A stretch of 64,000 nucleotides of DNA, taken from positions 1-64,000 of the forward strand of contig JAZRVI010000037.1 of the NCBI GenBank assembly GCA_045599035.1, written 5' to 3'. Both the position numbers and the translations under genes were made by a program. This document shows, piece after piece, positions 44,569-52,637 of this stretch. The stretch's first letter is position 1. Each line of letters opens with the position of its first letter. Under the pieces are notes generated by a model that saw nothing but the letters and a program-made list of their open reading frames with translations, was not told the origin of the DNA and did not search any database. The stretch comes from CATZDY01 sp045599035. GTDB lineage: Bacteria; Bacillota; Desulfotomaculia; Desulfotomaculales; Desulfocucumaceae.

Positions 44569-45900
44569 ATGAACGAATATAAAAATAAGCTGGTTTCTCC
44601 CGCCCAGGCCGCCCAAGCCGTTAAATCCGGCGATTGGGTTGATTTCAGTCACTTCACCTGCACTCCCAAAGCTTTTAATGAAGCTTTGGCTGATCGAGCC
44701 GAAGAATTGACTGAAGTCAAAATTCGGGGGCTTTATGCTTCCAGACCCAGCAAAATCATTGAAGTGGATCCCAACCAGGAACATTTTATTTATAATAACT
44801 TTTTTTTCAGCGGTCATGACCGCAAAATGCACGATCAAGGCTTGTGCTATCATATTTCCTATCCTTATGGGGAAATCAGCCAGGCGATTAAGGATGGACT
44901 TTATCCCGCTCCTGATGTGGCGGTTATGCTGGTAACCCCCATGGATAAACACGGCTATTTCAATTTTAGTGTGTCCAGTTCTTATGAAGCTCTGCTTTGT
45001 CAAATGGCTCGTACTGTAATTGTGGAAGTTAACCAAAGTATTCCCCGTTGCTTGGGAGGTTTTGGAGAAAGTATTCATATTTCCCAGGTGGATTATATTA
45101 TTGAAGGAGACAACAGCCCGTTGATGGAACTGCCTTCCAAGTTGCCCACCGAAGTTGATTTGGCTGTGGCCAAACTAATCGTGGAAGAAGTTCAGAACGG
45201 AAGCTGTCTGCAACTGGGAATTGGCGGAATGCCCAATGCTGTAGGTAATCTGCTGGCTGAATCTGACTTAAAAGATTTGGGCGTGCATACCGAAATGTTT
45301 TGCAATGCCTTTTTAACCCTTTATGAAGCAGGTAAAATTACCGGTTTACGCAAAAATTTGGATCGGGGCAAAATGGTTTATACCTTTGCCATGGGCGATC
45401 AAAAATTATATGACTTTTTGAATGATAATCCAGCCGGAGCTTCCTATGCCGTTGAGTACAGCAACAGCATTGAAAAAATTGCGGCCAATGATCGAATGAT
45501 TGCCATTAATAATGCCATTGAAGTGGATTTATACGGGCAGGTTTGTTCTGAGGCTGTGGGAGCCAGACATATTTCCGGAGTCGGCGGACAATATGATTTT
45601 ACCTGTGGAGCCAGTCGCTCCCGGGATGGCAAGGCTTTTATCTGTATTAGTTCCACCAATAATCTTAAAGGCCGGATTCTTTCCCGCATTGTCCCCAATA
45701 TTACCCCTGGAACCCCGGTGACACTGTCCCGCAGTCTTTGCCCCTGCATTGTGACCGAATATGGCAAAGCTGACTTGCGGGGCAAAACCACCTGGCAAAG
45801 AGCGGAAATGCTGATTGAAATTGCTCATCCAGATTTCCGGGACGATTTGATCAAAGAAGCCGAACGGCTGAAAATTTGGCGTTTAAGTAATAAACGCTAG
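44569..45900 (+). CDS. acetyl-CoA hydrolase/CoA-transferase (butyryl-CoA:acetate type)
   Basis: A 443-residue type I CoA-transferase of the 4-hydroxybutyrate/butyryl-CoA:acetate group, which moves CoA between short acids in fermentation. The glycine loop QLGIGGMPNAVG (about 220) and the segment with the catalytic glutamate (VDLYGQVCSEAVGARHISG) with GGQYDF are visible. The exact acid cannot be read; acetate and butyrate are likely for an anaerobe. The ATG has CAGGAGG upstream. Its stop is 14 bases before proA, unusual company for a fermentation enzyme. Confidence 0.88.
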   Translation: MNEYKNKLVSPAQAAQAVKSGDWVDFSHFTCTPKAFNEALADRAEELTEVKIRGLYASRPSKIIEVDPNQEHFIYNNFFFSGHDRKMHDQGLCYHISYPYGEISQAIKDGLYPAPDVAVMLVTPMDKHGYFNFSVSSSYEALLCQMARTVIVEVNQSIPRCLGGFGESIHISQVDYIIEGDNSPLMELPSKLPTEVDLAVAKLIVEEVQNGSCLQLGIGGMPNAVGNLLAESDLKDLGVHTEMFCNAFLTLYEAGKITGLRKNLDRGKMVYTFAMGDQKLYDFLNDNPAGASYAVEYSNSIEKIAANDRMIAINNAIEVDLYGQVCSEAVGARHISGVGGQYDFTCGASRSRDGKAFICISSTNNLKGRILSRIVPNITPGTPVTLSRSLCPCIVTEYGKADLRGKTTWQRAEMLIEIAHPDFRDDLIKEAERLKIWRLSNKR

Positions 45901-45914
45901 GGAGGTGTTATATT

Positions 45915-47204
45915 ATGCAAGAATTAGCACATCAGGTTAAGCTGGCTTCCCAAAAGCTGGCTGCCTTGAACAGTGAAGCCAAAAATAAAGCTTTGTCGGC
46001 CATTGCTTCTGCTCTTTTGCAGCGACAGGAAGAAATTGTGCAGGCCAACCAGGAGGATTTGAAACGCAGCGAAAAGGAAAAGATTGCTGCTCCGCTTCTG
46101 AAGCGTCTGAAATTTGACGAGGCCAAAATTATAGATGCGGCAGAGGGCTTAAAGAGTCTGATGTCCTTGCCGGATCCGGTGGGCAAAACTCAAATGGCTA
46201 CTGAACTGGACAACGGTTTGGAGCTGTATCGGGTAAGCTGTCCTATTGGAGTAATTGGGGTGATTTTTGAATCCCGACCGGATGCTTTGGTGCAGATTTC
46301 TGCCCTGTGCCTGAAAAGTGGCAATGCGGTTTTGCTCAAAGGCGGTTCGGAAGCTAGGGAAACCAACCGGATTCTGGCCGATTTGATTTTGAAAGCCACG
46401 GCCGAAGTCGGTCTGGATTTCCCCTGGCTGGCCTTGCTGGAAACCCGGGAAGATGTTTCGGCCATGCTGGCTTTGGATCAGGAGATTGACTTAATTATTC
46501 CCCGGGGTTCCAATCAGTTTGTGCGTTATATCATGGAAAATTCCCGGATTCCGGTTCTGGGTCATGCAGACGGCATTTGCCATTGTTATGTGGACGAGCA
46601 GGCTTATTTGGAAATGGCTGTTAAAGTGGTCACGGATAGCAAAACCCAATATGTGGCAGTTTGCAATGCAGCCGAAACCCTGCTGGTACATCAAAAAATT
46701 GCGGCGGAATTTTTGCCTCGTTTGCAGGAAGCTTTGGAAGAAAAAAAGGTCTTTTTGAAGGGCTGTCCCCGTACACAGGCCATTATTGAAGTGGAACCGG
46801 CTACTGAAGAGGACTGGAAAAGCGAATATCTGGATTATATTTTGTCCATTAAAATTGTGGATTCTCTGGAAGAAGCTGTTGAGCATATTAATCATTACGG
46901 CTCCGGGCATACCGATTGTATTTTAACCCAAAATGCAGCCAATGCTCAATATTTTATGGACTATGTAGATAGCGGCAATGTTTTTTGGAATTGTTCCACC
47001 CGTTTCAGTGATGGTTTTCGCTATGGCTTTGGAGCGGAAGTAGGCATCAGCACCAATAAAATTCACGCTCGGGGGCCGGTAGGACTGGAAGGACTGTTGA
47101 TTTATAAGTATAAACTGATTGGTCAAGGACAAATTGTGGCCGATTATGCTGAGGGCCGCAAGCATTTTACCCACCGACCTTTGAATAAGGATTATCCCCG
47201 CTGA
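45915..47204 (+). CDS. proA: gamma-glutamyl phosphate reductase
   Basis: The second step of proline synthesis: reduces glutamyl 5-phosphate to the semialdehyde with NADPH. 429 residues with the aldehyde dehydrogenase fold; the catalytic cysteine is in YVAVCNAAETLLVH (about 250), and DLIIPRGSNQFVRYI and ARGPVGLEGLLIYKY are family motifs. proB is not adjacent. It follows the CoA-transferase in the same transcript, with GGAGG before the ATG. A strong terminator follows. Confidence 0.96.
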   Translation: MQELAHQVKLASQKLAALNSEAKNKALSAIASALLQRQEEIVQANQEDLKRSEKEKIAAPLLKRLKFDEAKIIDAAEGLKSLMSLPDPVGKTQMATELDNGLELYRVSCPIGVIGVIFESRPDALVQISALCLKSGNAVLLKGGSEARETNRILADLILKATAEVGLDFPWLALLETREDVSAMLALDQEIDLIIPRGSNQFVRYIMENSRIPVLGHADGICHCYVDEQAYLEMAVKVVTDSKTQYVAVCNAAETLLVHQKIAAEFLPRLQEALEEKKVFLKGCPRTQAIIEVEPATEEDWKSEYLDYILSIKIVDSLEEAVEHINHYGSGHTDCILTQNAANAQYFMDYVDSGNVFWNCSTRFSDGFRYGFGAEVGISTNKIHARGPVGLEGLLIYKYKLIGQGQIVADYAEGRKHFTHRPLNKDYPR

Positions 47205-47211
47205 TAAAATT

Positions 47212-47270
47212 AAACTGCTTTCGCTCTTGTTTCCCCAAGCTGGAAACCAGAGCGGAAGCAGTTTGTCGCT
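47212..47270. terminator. bidirectional terminator between proA and recR
   Basis: A long stem, AAACTGCTTTCGCTCT with AGAGCGGAAGCAGTTT (one G-U pair) extended by TGTTTCC/GGAAACC, between two convergent genes. T-rich flanks are short on the right, A-rich on the left. Confidence 0.75.
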
Positions 47271-47288
47271 TTAAGCCTGATATTTGGT

Positions 47289-47885
47289 CTAAAATTCCCG
47301 CCGTCCTTCCAGAGCTTTGGCCAAAGTAATTTCATCGGCAAATTCCAGCGAAGCTCCGACCGGAAGTCCTCTGGCCAGCCGGGTGACCCGAATCGGCAGA
47401 GGTTCCAGCAGGCGGGACAGATAAATGGCGGTAGCATCGCCTTCCACAGTGGGATTGGTTGCCAAAACAACTTCCTGAACGGTTTTGGCTTCCAGGCGTT
47501 TGAGCAAATCCCGAATGGTCAGGTTGTCCGGCCCAATTCCGTTAAGCGGGGACAAACAGCCTTGCAAAACATGATATAAGCCCCGGTAGGTGTGGCTTTT
47601 TTCCATGGCCAGAACATCCTTGGGCTGTTCCACTACACAAATTATGGTGGAGTCTCGTTTGAAATCCTGACAAAGCGGGCATTCCTTTTGATCACTGACA
47701 TAGTGGCAAATGGGACATTGATTAATACTTGCCCTGGCTTCTACAATTGCTTTGGCCAATTCCTGAGCCACCTGGGGCGGTTGATTGATTAAATAAAAAG
47801 CCAGCCTTTGAGCCGATTTGGGACCGATTCCCGGCAGGCTGGCCAACTGAGCGGTTAATTTGGCCAAAGGGCCGTTTTCAAGCAT
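47289..47885 (-). CDS. recR: recombination protein RecR
   Basis: Acts with RecF/RecO to load RecA onto gaps. It has the helix-hairpin-helix LPGIGPKSAQRLAFYLIN, a four-cysteine zinc finger (CPICHYVSDQKECPLC) and a Toprim domain (ICVVEQPKDVLAMEK). 198 residues. It follows ybaB by 23 bases, the universal ybaB-recR pair; dnaX, usually upstream, is not here. Confidence 0.97.
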   Translation of the reverse strand: MLENGPLAKLTAQLASLPGIGPKSAQRLAFYLINQPPQVAQELAKAIVEARASINQCPICHYVSDQKECPLCQDFKRDSTIICVVEQPKDVLAMEKSHTYRGLYHVLQGCLSPLNGIGPDNLTIRDLLKRLEAKTVQEVVLATNPTVEGDATAIYLSRLLEPLPIRVTRLARGLPVGASLEFADEITLAKALEGRREF

Positions 47886-47908
47886 GGTTTTTCTCCCGTC
47901 TTTTCACT

Positions 47909-48226
47909 TTAGAACAAACCGGGAGGCAGCTTTAAAGATCCAGTTACTTTGCTCATTTCACTGCTGACCATTTCCATGGCTTTATCCAAGGCTCCGTTGA
48001 CTGCGGTTAAAATTAAATCCTGCAGCATTTCCACATCTTCCGGATCTACAGCTTCCGGTTTAATTTCGATGGAGAGTACTTCCTGTGCTCCATTGGCTAC
48101 CACCTTAACGACCCCGCCGCCGGCGGTGCTTTCTACTGTTCTGGTCTTTAAATCTTCCTGAGTTTTGGCCATATCCATCTGCATTTTCTGAACCTGTTTC
48201 ATCATTTTGGCCATATTTCCACCCAT
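47909..48226 (-). CDS. ybaB: YbaB/EbfC nucleoid-associated protein
   Basis: A 105-residue dimeric DNA-binding protein. Helical N-terminus (MAKMMKQVQKMQMDMAKTQE) then a beta segment with VKVVANGAQEVLSIEIKPE. The ATG at 48226 is selected because AGGAGGTG stands 6 bases upstream; the open frame extends further to 48355 but that part lacks homology. Paired with recR. Confidence 0.94.
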   Translation of the reverse strand: MGGNMAKMMKQVQKMQMDMAKTQEDLKTRTVESTAGGGVVKVVANGAQEVLSIEIKPEAVDPEDVEMLQDLILTAVNGALDKAMEMVSSEMSKVTGSLKLPPGLF

Positions 48227-48361
48227 TTTGAACACCTCCTGAAACCGCAAAAGCGGTGAAATAAAAGCCTGTCTTTCATTATATCGGAGCCTTGCAGACA
48301 AGTCAAGTTTTCCAAAATAGACGGATAAACAACAACAGCGTGAAATTTTTTGCAAAAACCC

Positions 48362-48390
48362 TTGATCTTAGAGGTTGAAACTGATATAAT
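48362..48390 (+). promoter_or_regulatory. sigma-A-like promoter, distal to the SLH/BspA gene
   Basis: TTGATC (48362-48367) and TATAAT (48385-48390), 17-base spacer. It would make a leader of about 330 bases. Confidence 0.55.
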
Positions 48391-48451
48391 CATAAAATCT
48401 ACCCTGGATTTTTATTCCAATTTATGTAAGTAGAAAATTTTCAGAAGGGGC

Positions 48452-48480
48452 TTGACAAGTATGCTGTGTGCCTCTAAACT
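48452..48480 (+). promoter_or_regulatory. sigma-A-like promoter, proximal to the SLH/BspA gene
   Basis: TTGACA (48452-48457) and TAAACT (48475-48480), 17-base spacer. A direct-repeat stretch (CAGACAGACGACAGACAG) follows it at 48481-48498. Confidence 0.55.
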
Positions 48481-48551
48481 CAGACAGACGACAGACAGCA
48501 GGCTGACTATGCCTTTTTTCAATTCAATATGCTTTTACAGGATAATTTTAT

Positions 48552-48590
48552 AAACGCATTGTGTTCATTAGGATGCAGTGCGTTTTTTAA
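48552..48590 (+). terminator. leader terminator or attenuator before the SLH/BspA gene
   Basis: A 7-base-pair stem AAACGCA/TGCGTTT with an inner loop, followed by TTTTTAATT, 132 bases before the start codon and downstream of both promoters. It could end an upstream transcript or attenuate this gene. The gene-free region 48227-48721 (495 bases) otherwise shows nothing coding. Confidence 0.5.
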
Positions 48591-48721
48591 TTATTATAAA
48601 AAGATTATGGAAGGGAGGTGTTGATCAAAGGAAGAGCAGAATTTACTTAGATTGCAGTACAGGTCTTAGTACAGATTTTGAAGTGAAAGCAGGATTAAAC
48701 AGAAAAGGAGTGAAAGTTGAG

Positions 48722-51154
48722 ATGCCAAAAAAAGTTATATCAGTTATTTTAACAGTATGTCTGTTGGCCGTTGCTTTTAGTCCCAGTCTGGTTTTTGCCG
48801 GTCAGACGACGGACTACAATCAGCACTGGGCTGCTGACAGCATCGAGTATCTGCTTGATGAAAATATCATTCAGGGCTACGGGAATGATCCCAGCTATAT
48901 TACTGTTAGACCGAACAATCCGATTAGCCGGGCAGAATTTGCGGTAGTTATCAACAAAGCCTTTAATTATACCAAGGCGGAGGGAAGCAACTTCCCCGAT
49001 GTCCCAGAAGGAGCCTGGTACGCAAATGATTTAAAAATCGCTAAAACTGCCGGTTACTTTAAAGGGGACAGCAATGGTTTGGCTAATCCTACAGCCAATA
49101 TCACCAGATCGGAGGTATGTGCGGTTCTATATCAGGTTTTGGGATTAACGAAAGCTGACATGGTCGGCAATACCTTTAACGATCAAATTCCTGAGTGGGC
49201 ATTAGAGCCGGTTCTGGCTCTTGTCGGCAAAGGACTGGTAAATGGTTATCCGAATGGAAGCTTTAAAGCCAATAGTAGCATTACCAGGGCGGAAAGCTTT
49301 GTTATTGTCCATAAAGCGTTAAACATGAAGGAAGAAGCTCCTAAACAACCAGAACTTCCACAAACTCCGGTTGTATCGGAAACACCTGAACAGCCAACAA
49401 CACCAACTAATCAATCTGAAACTGAACCGGCTTTGATTTTAAAAGAAACCAGTATTACAGTACAGATTAATTCAACCAAACAAATTACGGTTCAGGATTA
49501 TCCGGCTGAAGATCTGACCTATGCTTCGGCAAACCAAGAAATTGCTACTGTCAATGATCAAGGTCTGGTCAGAGGTCAGAAAGAAGGAACGACCACTATT
49601 GCCGTATCCACTCCGGACGGAACTAAAAAAGCCACTTGTACTGTAAAAGTAGAAGCTAAAACCAGCAGCGGCGGTGGCGGCGGCGGTGGCGGCAGTAGCA
49701 GCAAACCCTCCACTACTCTTGACATAACTTCCCAGACTGCGGGTATCGTTGATGTTTCAACTTACCACCTGCAAGGTGCTGTCAAAGCCAGCAAGGGTAT
49801 AGCTGAAGTTTCCTATAAATTGAATGATGGTCAAAGCGTTGTTCTGTTCACTTCCGAAAATAGTGGTAAGAAGACTTCCTATACCATTGATGTTCCGGAT
49901 ATTGAACTGGCCGAAGGCAATAATACTATTATTGTTACGGCTGTGGACAGCAAAAATAATTCTATAGACAAGTCCATAACTTTGAAGTATGTTACTTCTT
50001 CAGACAATCCAGGCGGAAAGTGCGGAGACAATCTGTTCTGGTCCTTTGATCCGGACACGGGAGTTCTGGAGATTACGGGCAGCGGAGCGATGTACGAATA
50101 TGGATATGGCGCTGTTCCCTGGGCAGGCTACTGCCAGTATATAGCGGTTATTAATCTGCCGGACAGCCTGACCAGTATTGGGGCTTGGGCATTTTATCAG
50201 TGCAGCTCTTTGACAACGCTGGATTTGCCGGACAGCTTGACCAGTATTGAATATGCTGCATTTCAGAGGTGCAGCTCTTTGACAACGCTGGATTTGCCGG
50301 ACAGCTTGACCAGTATTGGGGGGAGTGCATTTTTTGGTTGCAGCTCTTTGACTGAGCTGGATTTACCGGACAGCCTGACCAGTATTGGGGAGCTTACATT
50401 TTATGATTGTACATCTTTGGCTATAATAAATTGGCCGGAAAGACTGACCAGTATTGAGGAGGGTGCATTTTCTGGTTGCGGCTCTTTGAGAACGCTGGAT
50501 TTGCCGGACAGCCTGATCAGTATTGAGAAGAGTGCATTTTTTGGTTGCGGATCTTTGACTACAATAAATTGGCCGGACAGCTTGACCAGTATTGGATATG
50601 CTGCATTTCAGGGGTGCAGCTCTTTGACTGAGCTGGATTTACCGGACAGCTTGACCAGTATTGGGGAGCGTGCATTTGAGTATTGCAGCTCTTTGACAAC
50701 GCTGGATTTGCCGGACAGCCTGACCAGTATTGGGGAGCTTACATTTTATGATTGTACATCTTTGGCTATAATAAATTGGCCGGAAAGACTGACCAGTATT
50801 GGGGGTTGGGCATTTTACCATTGTATCCCTTTGACTATAATAACTTTGCCGGAAAGCCTGACCAGTATTGGATATGGTGCATTTCAGAGGTGCAGCTCTT
50901 TGCGGGAGGCTTATTTCAGGGGAGATGCTCCCACCAGCTTTGGACTTAGTGTTTTCGACGATACTGTGGAGGATTTTACTATCTATTTTTTGGATGATAA
51001 ATCAGGCTGGACGACTCCTGAGTGGAATGGCTATCACACCGAATATGCTCCGGATATTGAACTGGCCGAAGGCAATAATACCATTGTGGTAAAGGCTGTT
51101 GATGCCTCTAATAACGCTGGATTTGCCGAACAGCCTGATCAGGATTGCGAATAA
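48722..51154 (+). CDS. surface protein with SLH, Ig-like and BspA-type leucine-rich repeats
   Basis: An 810-residue exported protein. Signal peptide (1-26, ending VFA), three S-layer homology domains (about 28-220; HWAADSIEYLLDENIIQGYG, SRAEFAVVINKAF, TRAESFVIVHKAL), an Ig-like Big_2 domain (about 235-320), a glycine linker (SSGGGGGGGGSSS), a cadherin-like module (about 330-435), then 11 BspA-type repeats of 23 residues (LPDSLTSIGxxAFxxCSSLT). The 69-base DNA units are nearly identical, and a 345-base segment is duplicated (50376 and 50718). ATG 48722 is chosen by the signal peptide. The end after DIELAEGNNTIVVKAVD is odd: the next repeats are out of frame (51111-51404), so the C-terminus looks truncated. 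Confidence 0.82.
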   Translation: MPKKVISVILTVCLLAVAFSPSLVFAGQTTDYNQHWAADSIEYLLDENIIQGYGNDPSYITVRPNNPISRAEFAVVINKAFNYTKAEGSNFPDVPEGAWYANDLKIAKTAGYFKGDSNGLANPTANITRSEVCAVLYQVLGLTKADMVGNTFNDQIPEWALEPVLALVGKGLVNGYPNGSFKANSSITRAESFVIVHKALNMKEEAPKQPELPQTPVVSETPEQPTTPTNQSETEPALILKETSITVQINSTKQITVQDYPAEDLTYASANQEIATVNDQGLVRGQKEGTTTIAVSTPDGTKKATCTVKVEAKTSSGGGGGGGGSSSKPSTTLDITSQTAGIVDVSTYHLQGAVKASKGIAEVSYKLNDGQSVVLFTSENSGKKTSYTIDVPDIELAEGNNTIIVTAVDSKNNSIDKSITLKYVTSSDNPGGKCGDNLFWSFDPDTGVLEITGSGAMYEYGYGAVPWAGYCQYIAVINLPDSLTSIGAWAFYQCSSLTTLDLPDSLTSIEYAAFQRCSSLTTLDLPDSLTSIGGSAFFGCSSLTELDLPDSLTSIGELTFYDCTSLAIINWPERLTSIEEGAFSGCGSLRTLDLPDSLISIEKSAFFGCGSLTTINWPDSLTSIGYAAFQGCSSLTELDLPDSLTSIGERAFEYCSSLTTLDLPDSLTSIGELTFYDCTSLAIINWPERLTSIGGWAFYHCIPLTIITLPESLTSIGYGAFQRCSSLREAYFRGDAPTSFGLSVFDDTVEDFTIYFLDDKSGWTTPEWNGYHTEYAPDIELAEGNNTIVVKAVDASNNAGFAEQPDQDCE

Positions 51155-51404
51155 TGCATTTTATGATTGTATATCTTTGACTACAATAAATTGGCCGGAC
51201 AGCCTGACCAGTATTGGGTCTCATGCATTTGAAGATTGCAGCTCTTTGACTGCGGTTTATTTCAGGGGAAATGCTCCCAATGACTTTGGAACTTATGTTT
51301 TCAACGGTACTGCTTCTGATTTTGTTATCTACTACCTGGAAGGTAAAGACGGTTGGACTACTCCTACCTGGAGGGGTTATTCGGCCAAACCTGCGGTGTT
51401 TTAA
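51111..51404 (+). pseudogene. out-of-frame BspA repeat tail of the SLH protein
   Basis: A second reading frame encodes two more repeats (LPNSLIRIANNAFYDCISLT, WPDSLTSIGSHAFEDCSSLT) and the normal C-terminal end (VYFRGNAPNDFG.. YYLEGKDGWTTPTWRGYS). It joins the main frame at TAACGCTGGATTTGCC, a sequence shared with each repeat, so the break fits a recombination between repeat units that lost phase. No start codon or ribosome site belongs to it. Confidence 0.75.
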
Positions 51405-51455
51405 TGGCCGCCTTGCCTTTGAATTGCCTTTGACACAATTTAGTCTGTAAGTGTT

Positions 51456-51498
51456 AAAAAAGGGGCTTTCCACTTGTTTGGAAAGCCCCTTTAATTAA
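51456..51498 (-). terminator. terminator of the HEPN/MNT pair (first copy of a hairpin repeat)
   Basis: A 13-base-pair perfect stem AAAGGGGCTTTCC/GGAAAGCCCCTTT with loop ACTTGTTT and T/A flanks on both sides. A near copy is at 52278-52315, on the other side of the HEPN/MNT genes. Confidence 0.8.
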
Positions 51499-51815
51499 GC
51501 TACTTTTATTCCGGTATTTCTAATTTCGGCTATTAACGGGTTGGAGATTTTTTCGTAGTCTGCTTTGGAGATGGGGTGGGGTTCGATTCTGGTGTCTATT
51601 TTCCAGGTCAAGCCAATTAGTTTAGCTCCATCTTCTATCGGGTCAGTAAAATCATTGGAAATAACTGCAAGATCTATATCGCTGTTTTCGTCATAAATTC
51701 CTTTAGCATAGGAACCAAATAAAATAATGGCTTCTATTTTATAATATTGGCTGATTCTGGCCAGATATTTCTGAATATTTTCCACTATACTTTCACTAAT
51801 AATTCTTTCAGCCAT
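51495..51815 (-). CDS. MNT-type nucleotidyltransferase
   Basis: A 106-residue minimal nucleotidyltransferase. FGSYAKGIYDENSDIDLAV matches the GSx10DxD catalytic motif exactly. In HEPN/MNT modules the MNT protein is the antitoxin; in MntA-HepT it adds AMP to the HEPN protein. ATG at 51815 lies inside the end of the HEPN gene (31-base overlap), so the two are cotranslated, with a terminator at the stop. Flanked by IS remnants, which suggests horizontal acquisition. Confidence 0.85.
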   Translation of the reverse strand: MAERIISESIVENIQKYLARISQYYKIEAIILFGSYAKGIYDENSDIDLAVISNDFTDPIEDGAKLIGLTWKIDTRIEPHPISKADYEKISNPLIAEIRNTGIKVA

Positions 51816-52168
51816 GCTCTGACCTCCTTAATCTGAGTTATTTGTCTGGCAGTATATTCATTGGTACATTTTTGATGAAAACTGTCGGAATAATCATCAT
51901 ATCTTGCTTGAATATTAAACTGGGTAAGTATTTGCAATCTTTCTATTTGTTCCGGGGTTAATTCCAAATTGCATTTTTCAGATAGTAATAATAAATTGTG
52001 AGATTTAATTGGATAAGGACTTTGGGGATTATTTTTAGCAAATAGACCCTTTAATAATTTCTCTATTACCAAATGACCTAAAAATAAGCTCCAGCTATTT
52101 TTCTTGTTTTCATACAAAATAAGCATTACTTCATAATCACGATCCGAACTATCAATCCAATAATTCAT
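51785..52168 (-). CDS. HEPN domain protein
   Basis: A 127-residue helical protein partnered with the MNT gene. WSLFLGHLVIEKLLKGLFAK and IKSHNLLLLSEK are the HEPN hallmarks, followed by a segment with ARYDDYSDSF. The canonical ribonuclease motif RX4-6H was not found, so toxic RNase activity is uncertain. The ATG at 52168 fits the usual HEPN start (W.DSSDRDY); the frame extends to a TTG at 52195 with AAAAGG upstream, so the start is open. It overlaps the MNT gene by 31 bases. Confidence 0.78.
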   Translation of the reverse strand: MNYWIDSSDRDYEVMLILYENKKNSWSLFLGHLVIEKLLKGLFAKNNPQSPYPIKSHNLLLLSEKCNLELTPEQIERLQILTQFNIQARYDDYSDSFHQKCTNEYTARQITQIKEVRAWLKELLVKV

Positions 52169-52277
52169 TATATCTATATTATGCAAGTTTACCAATCCTT
52201 TTATTTATCCCATTGTTGTTAAGCTTAATTTTATCATAACAATACCTGACAGTATTGTCAATGAACAAATAATTTGT

Positions 52278-52315
52278 TCAAAAAGGGCTTTCCACTTGTC
52301 TGGAAAGCTCCTTTA
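52278..52315. repeat. second copy of the 51456 hairpin
   Basis: AAAGGGCTTTCC ACTTGTCT GGAAAGCTCCTTT repeats the terminator at 51456-51498 with few changes, 110 bases upstream of the HEPN gene. Together the two copies frame the HEPN/MNT cassette. Confidence 0.65.
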
Positions 52316-52376
52316 ACACGCCGTGAGCAAGAAATCCCCCGCCTCTGCAGGTGGCGGGATGAATTGCGATAAACAC
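52312..52376 (+). repeat. IS200/IS605-type left end, copy B
   Basis: The inverse of 116-180: TTTAACACGCCGTGAGCAAG, then hairpin CCCCGCC TCTGCAG GTGGCGGG, then GATGAATTGCGATAAACAC. It is read as the left end of the solo TnpB-derivative that ends at 52551. Confidence 0.6.
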
Positions 52377-52384
52377 GCGTTTTC

Positions 52385-52413
52385 TTGACTTTTGTTATTT
52401 ATAGTGTTATAGT
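52385..52413 (+). promoter_or_regulatory. promoter inside the solo TnpB-derivative
   Basis: TTGACT (52385-52390) and TATAGT (52408-52413), 17-base spacer, pointing into the omegaRNA-like scaffold that begins about 9 bases later. In a complete element it would serve tnpB. Confidence 0.6.
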
Positions 52414-52421
52414 CATAATGT

Positions 52422-52551
52422 AAATGGCAGGCTGGGAATCAGCCGAACCTAACGCTTGTGGACATTGTGTAAGACTTGAGCTAACGATTATGTTAGCCAG
52501 GCAGTAGTGGTTGAAACAGGAAGCTCGGTAATTTATTGCCGAGTAGTTCAC
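52422..52551 (+). ncRNA. solo omegaRNA-like scaffold, copy 3
   Basis: Inverted relative to copies 1 and 2 and sharing about 130 bases with them. It codes for the TnpB-like tail GWESAEPNACGHCVRLELTI in one frame and stops at TAG; the structured end is GCTCGGTAATTTATTGCCGAG then TAGTTCAC. Sequence after the end diverges from the other copies; the guide position reads GGGAGATACCTCTAAAAAAA. With its left end (52312-52376) and promoter (52385-52413) the element is 240 bases. The next gene starts 87 bases later. RNA expression is inference. Confidence 0.6.
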
Positions 52552-52637
52552 GGGAGATACCTCTAAAAAAAAGAATGGCGAGTTTTCAATTTTTATTTAA
52601 GTTTACAGTACCTAATTATTCTTGAGGAGGTATAATC

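Noticed and set aside
48480..48600. A c-di-GMP or other known riboswitch in the SLH-gene leader
   Set aside because: The conserved core bases of the known classes were not found.
50160..50900. A CRISPR-like array
   Set aside because: The 69-base repeats are contiguous coding units of a BspA-type protein, without spacers.
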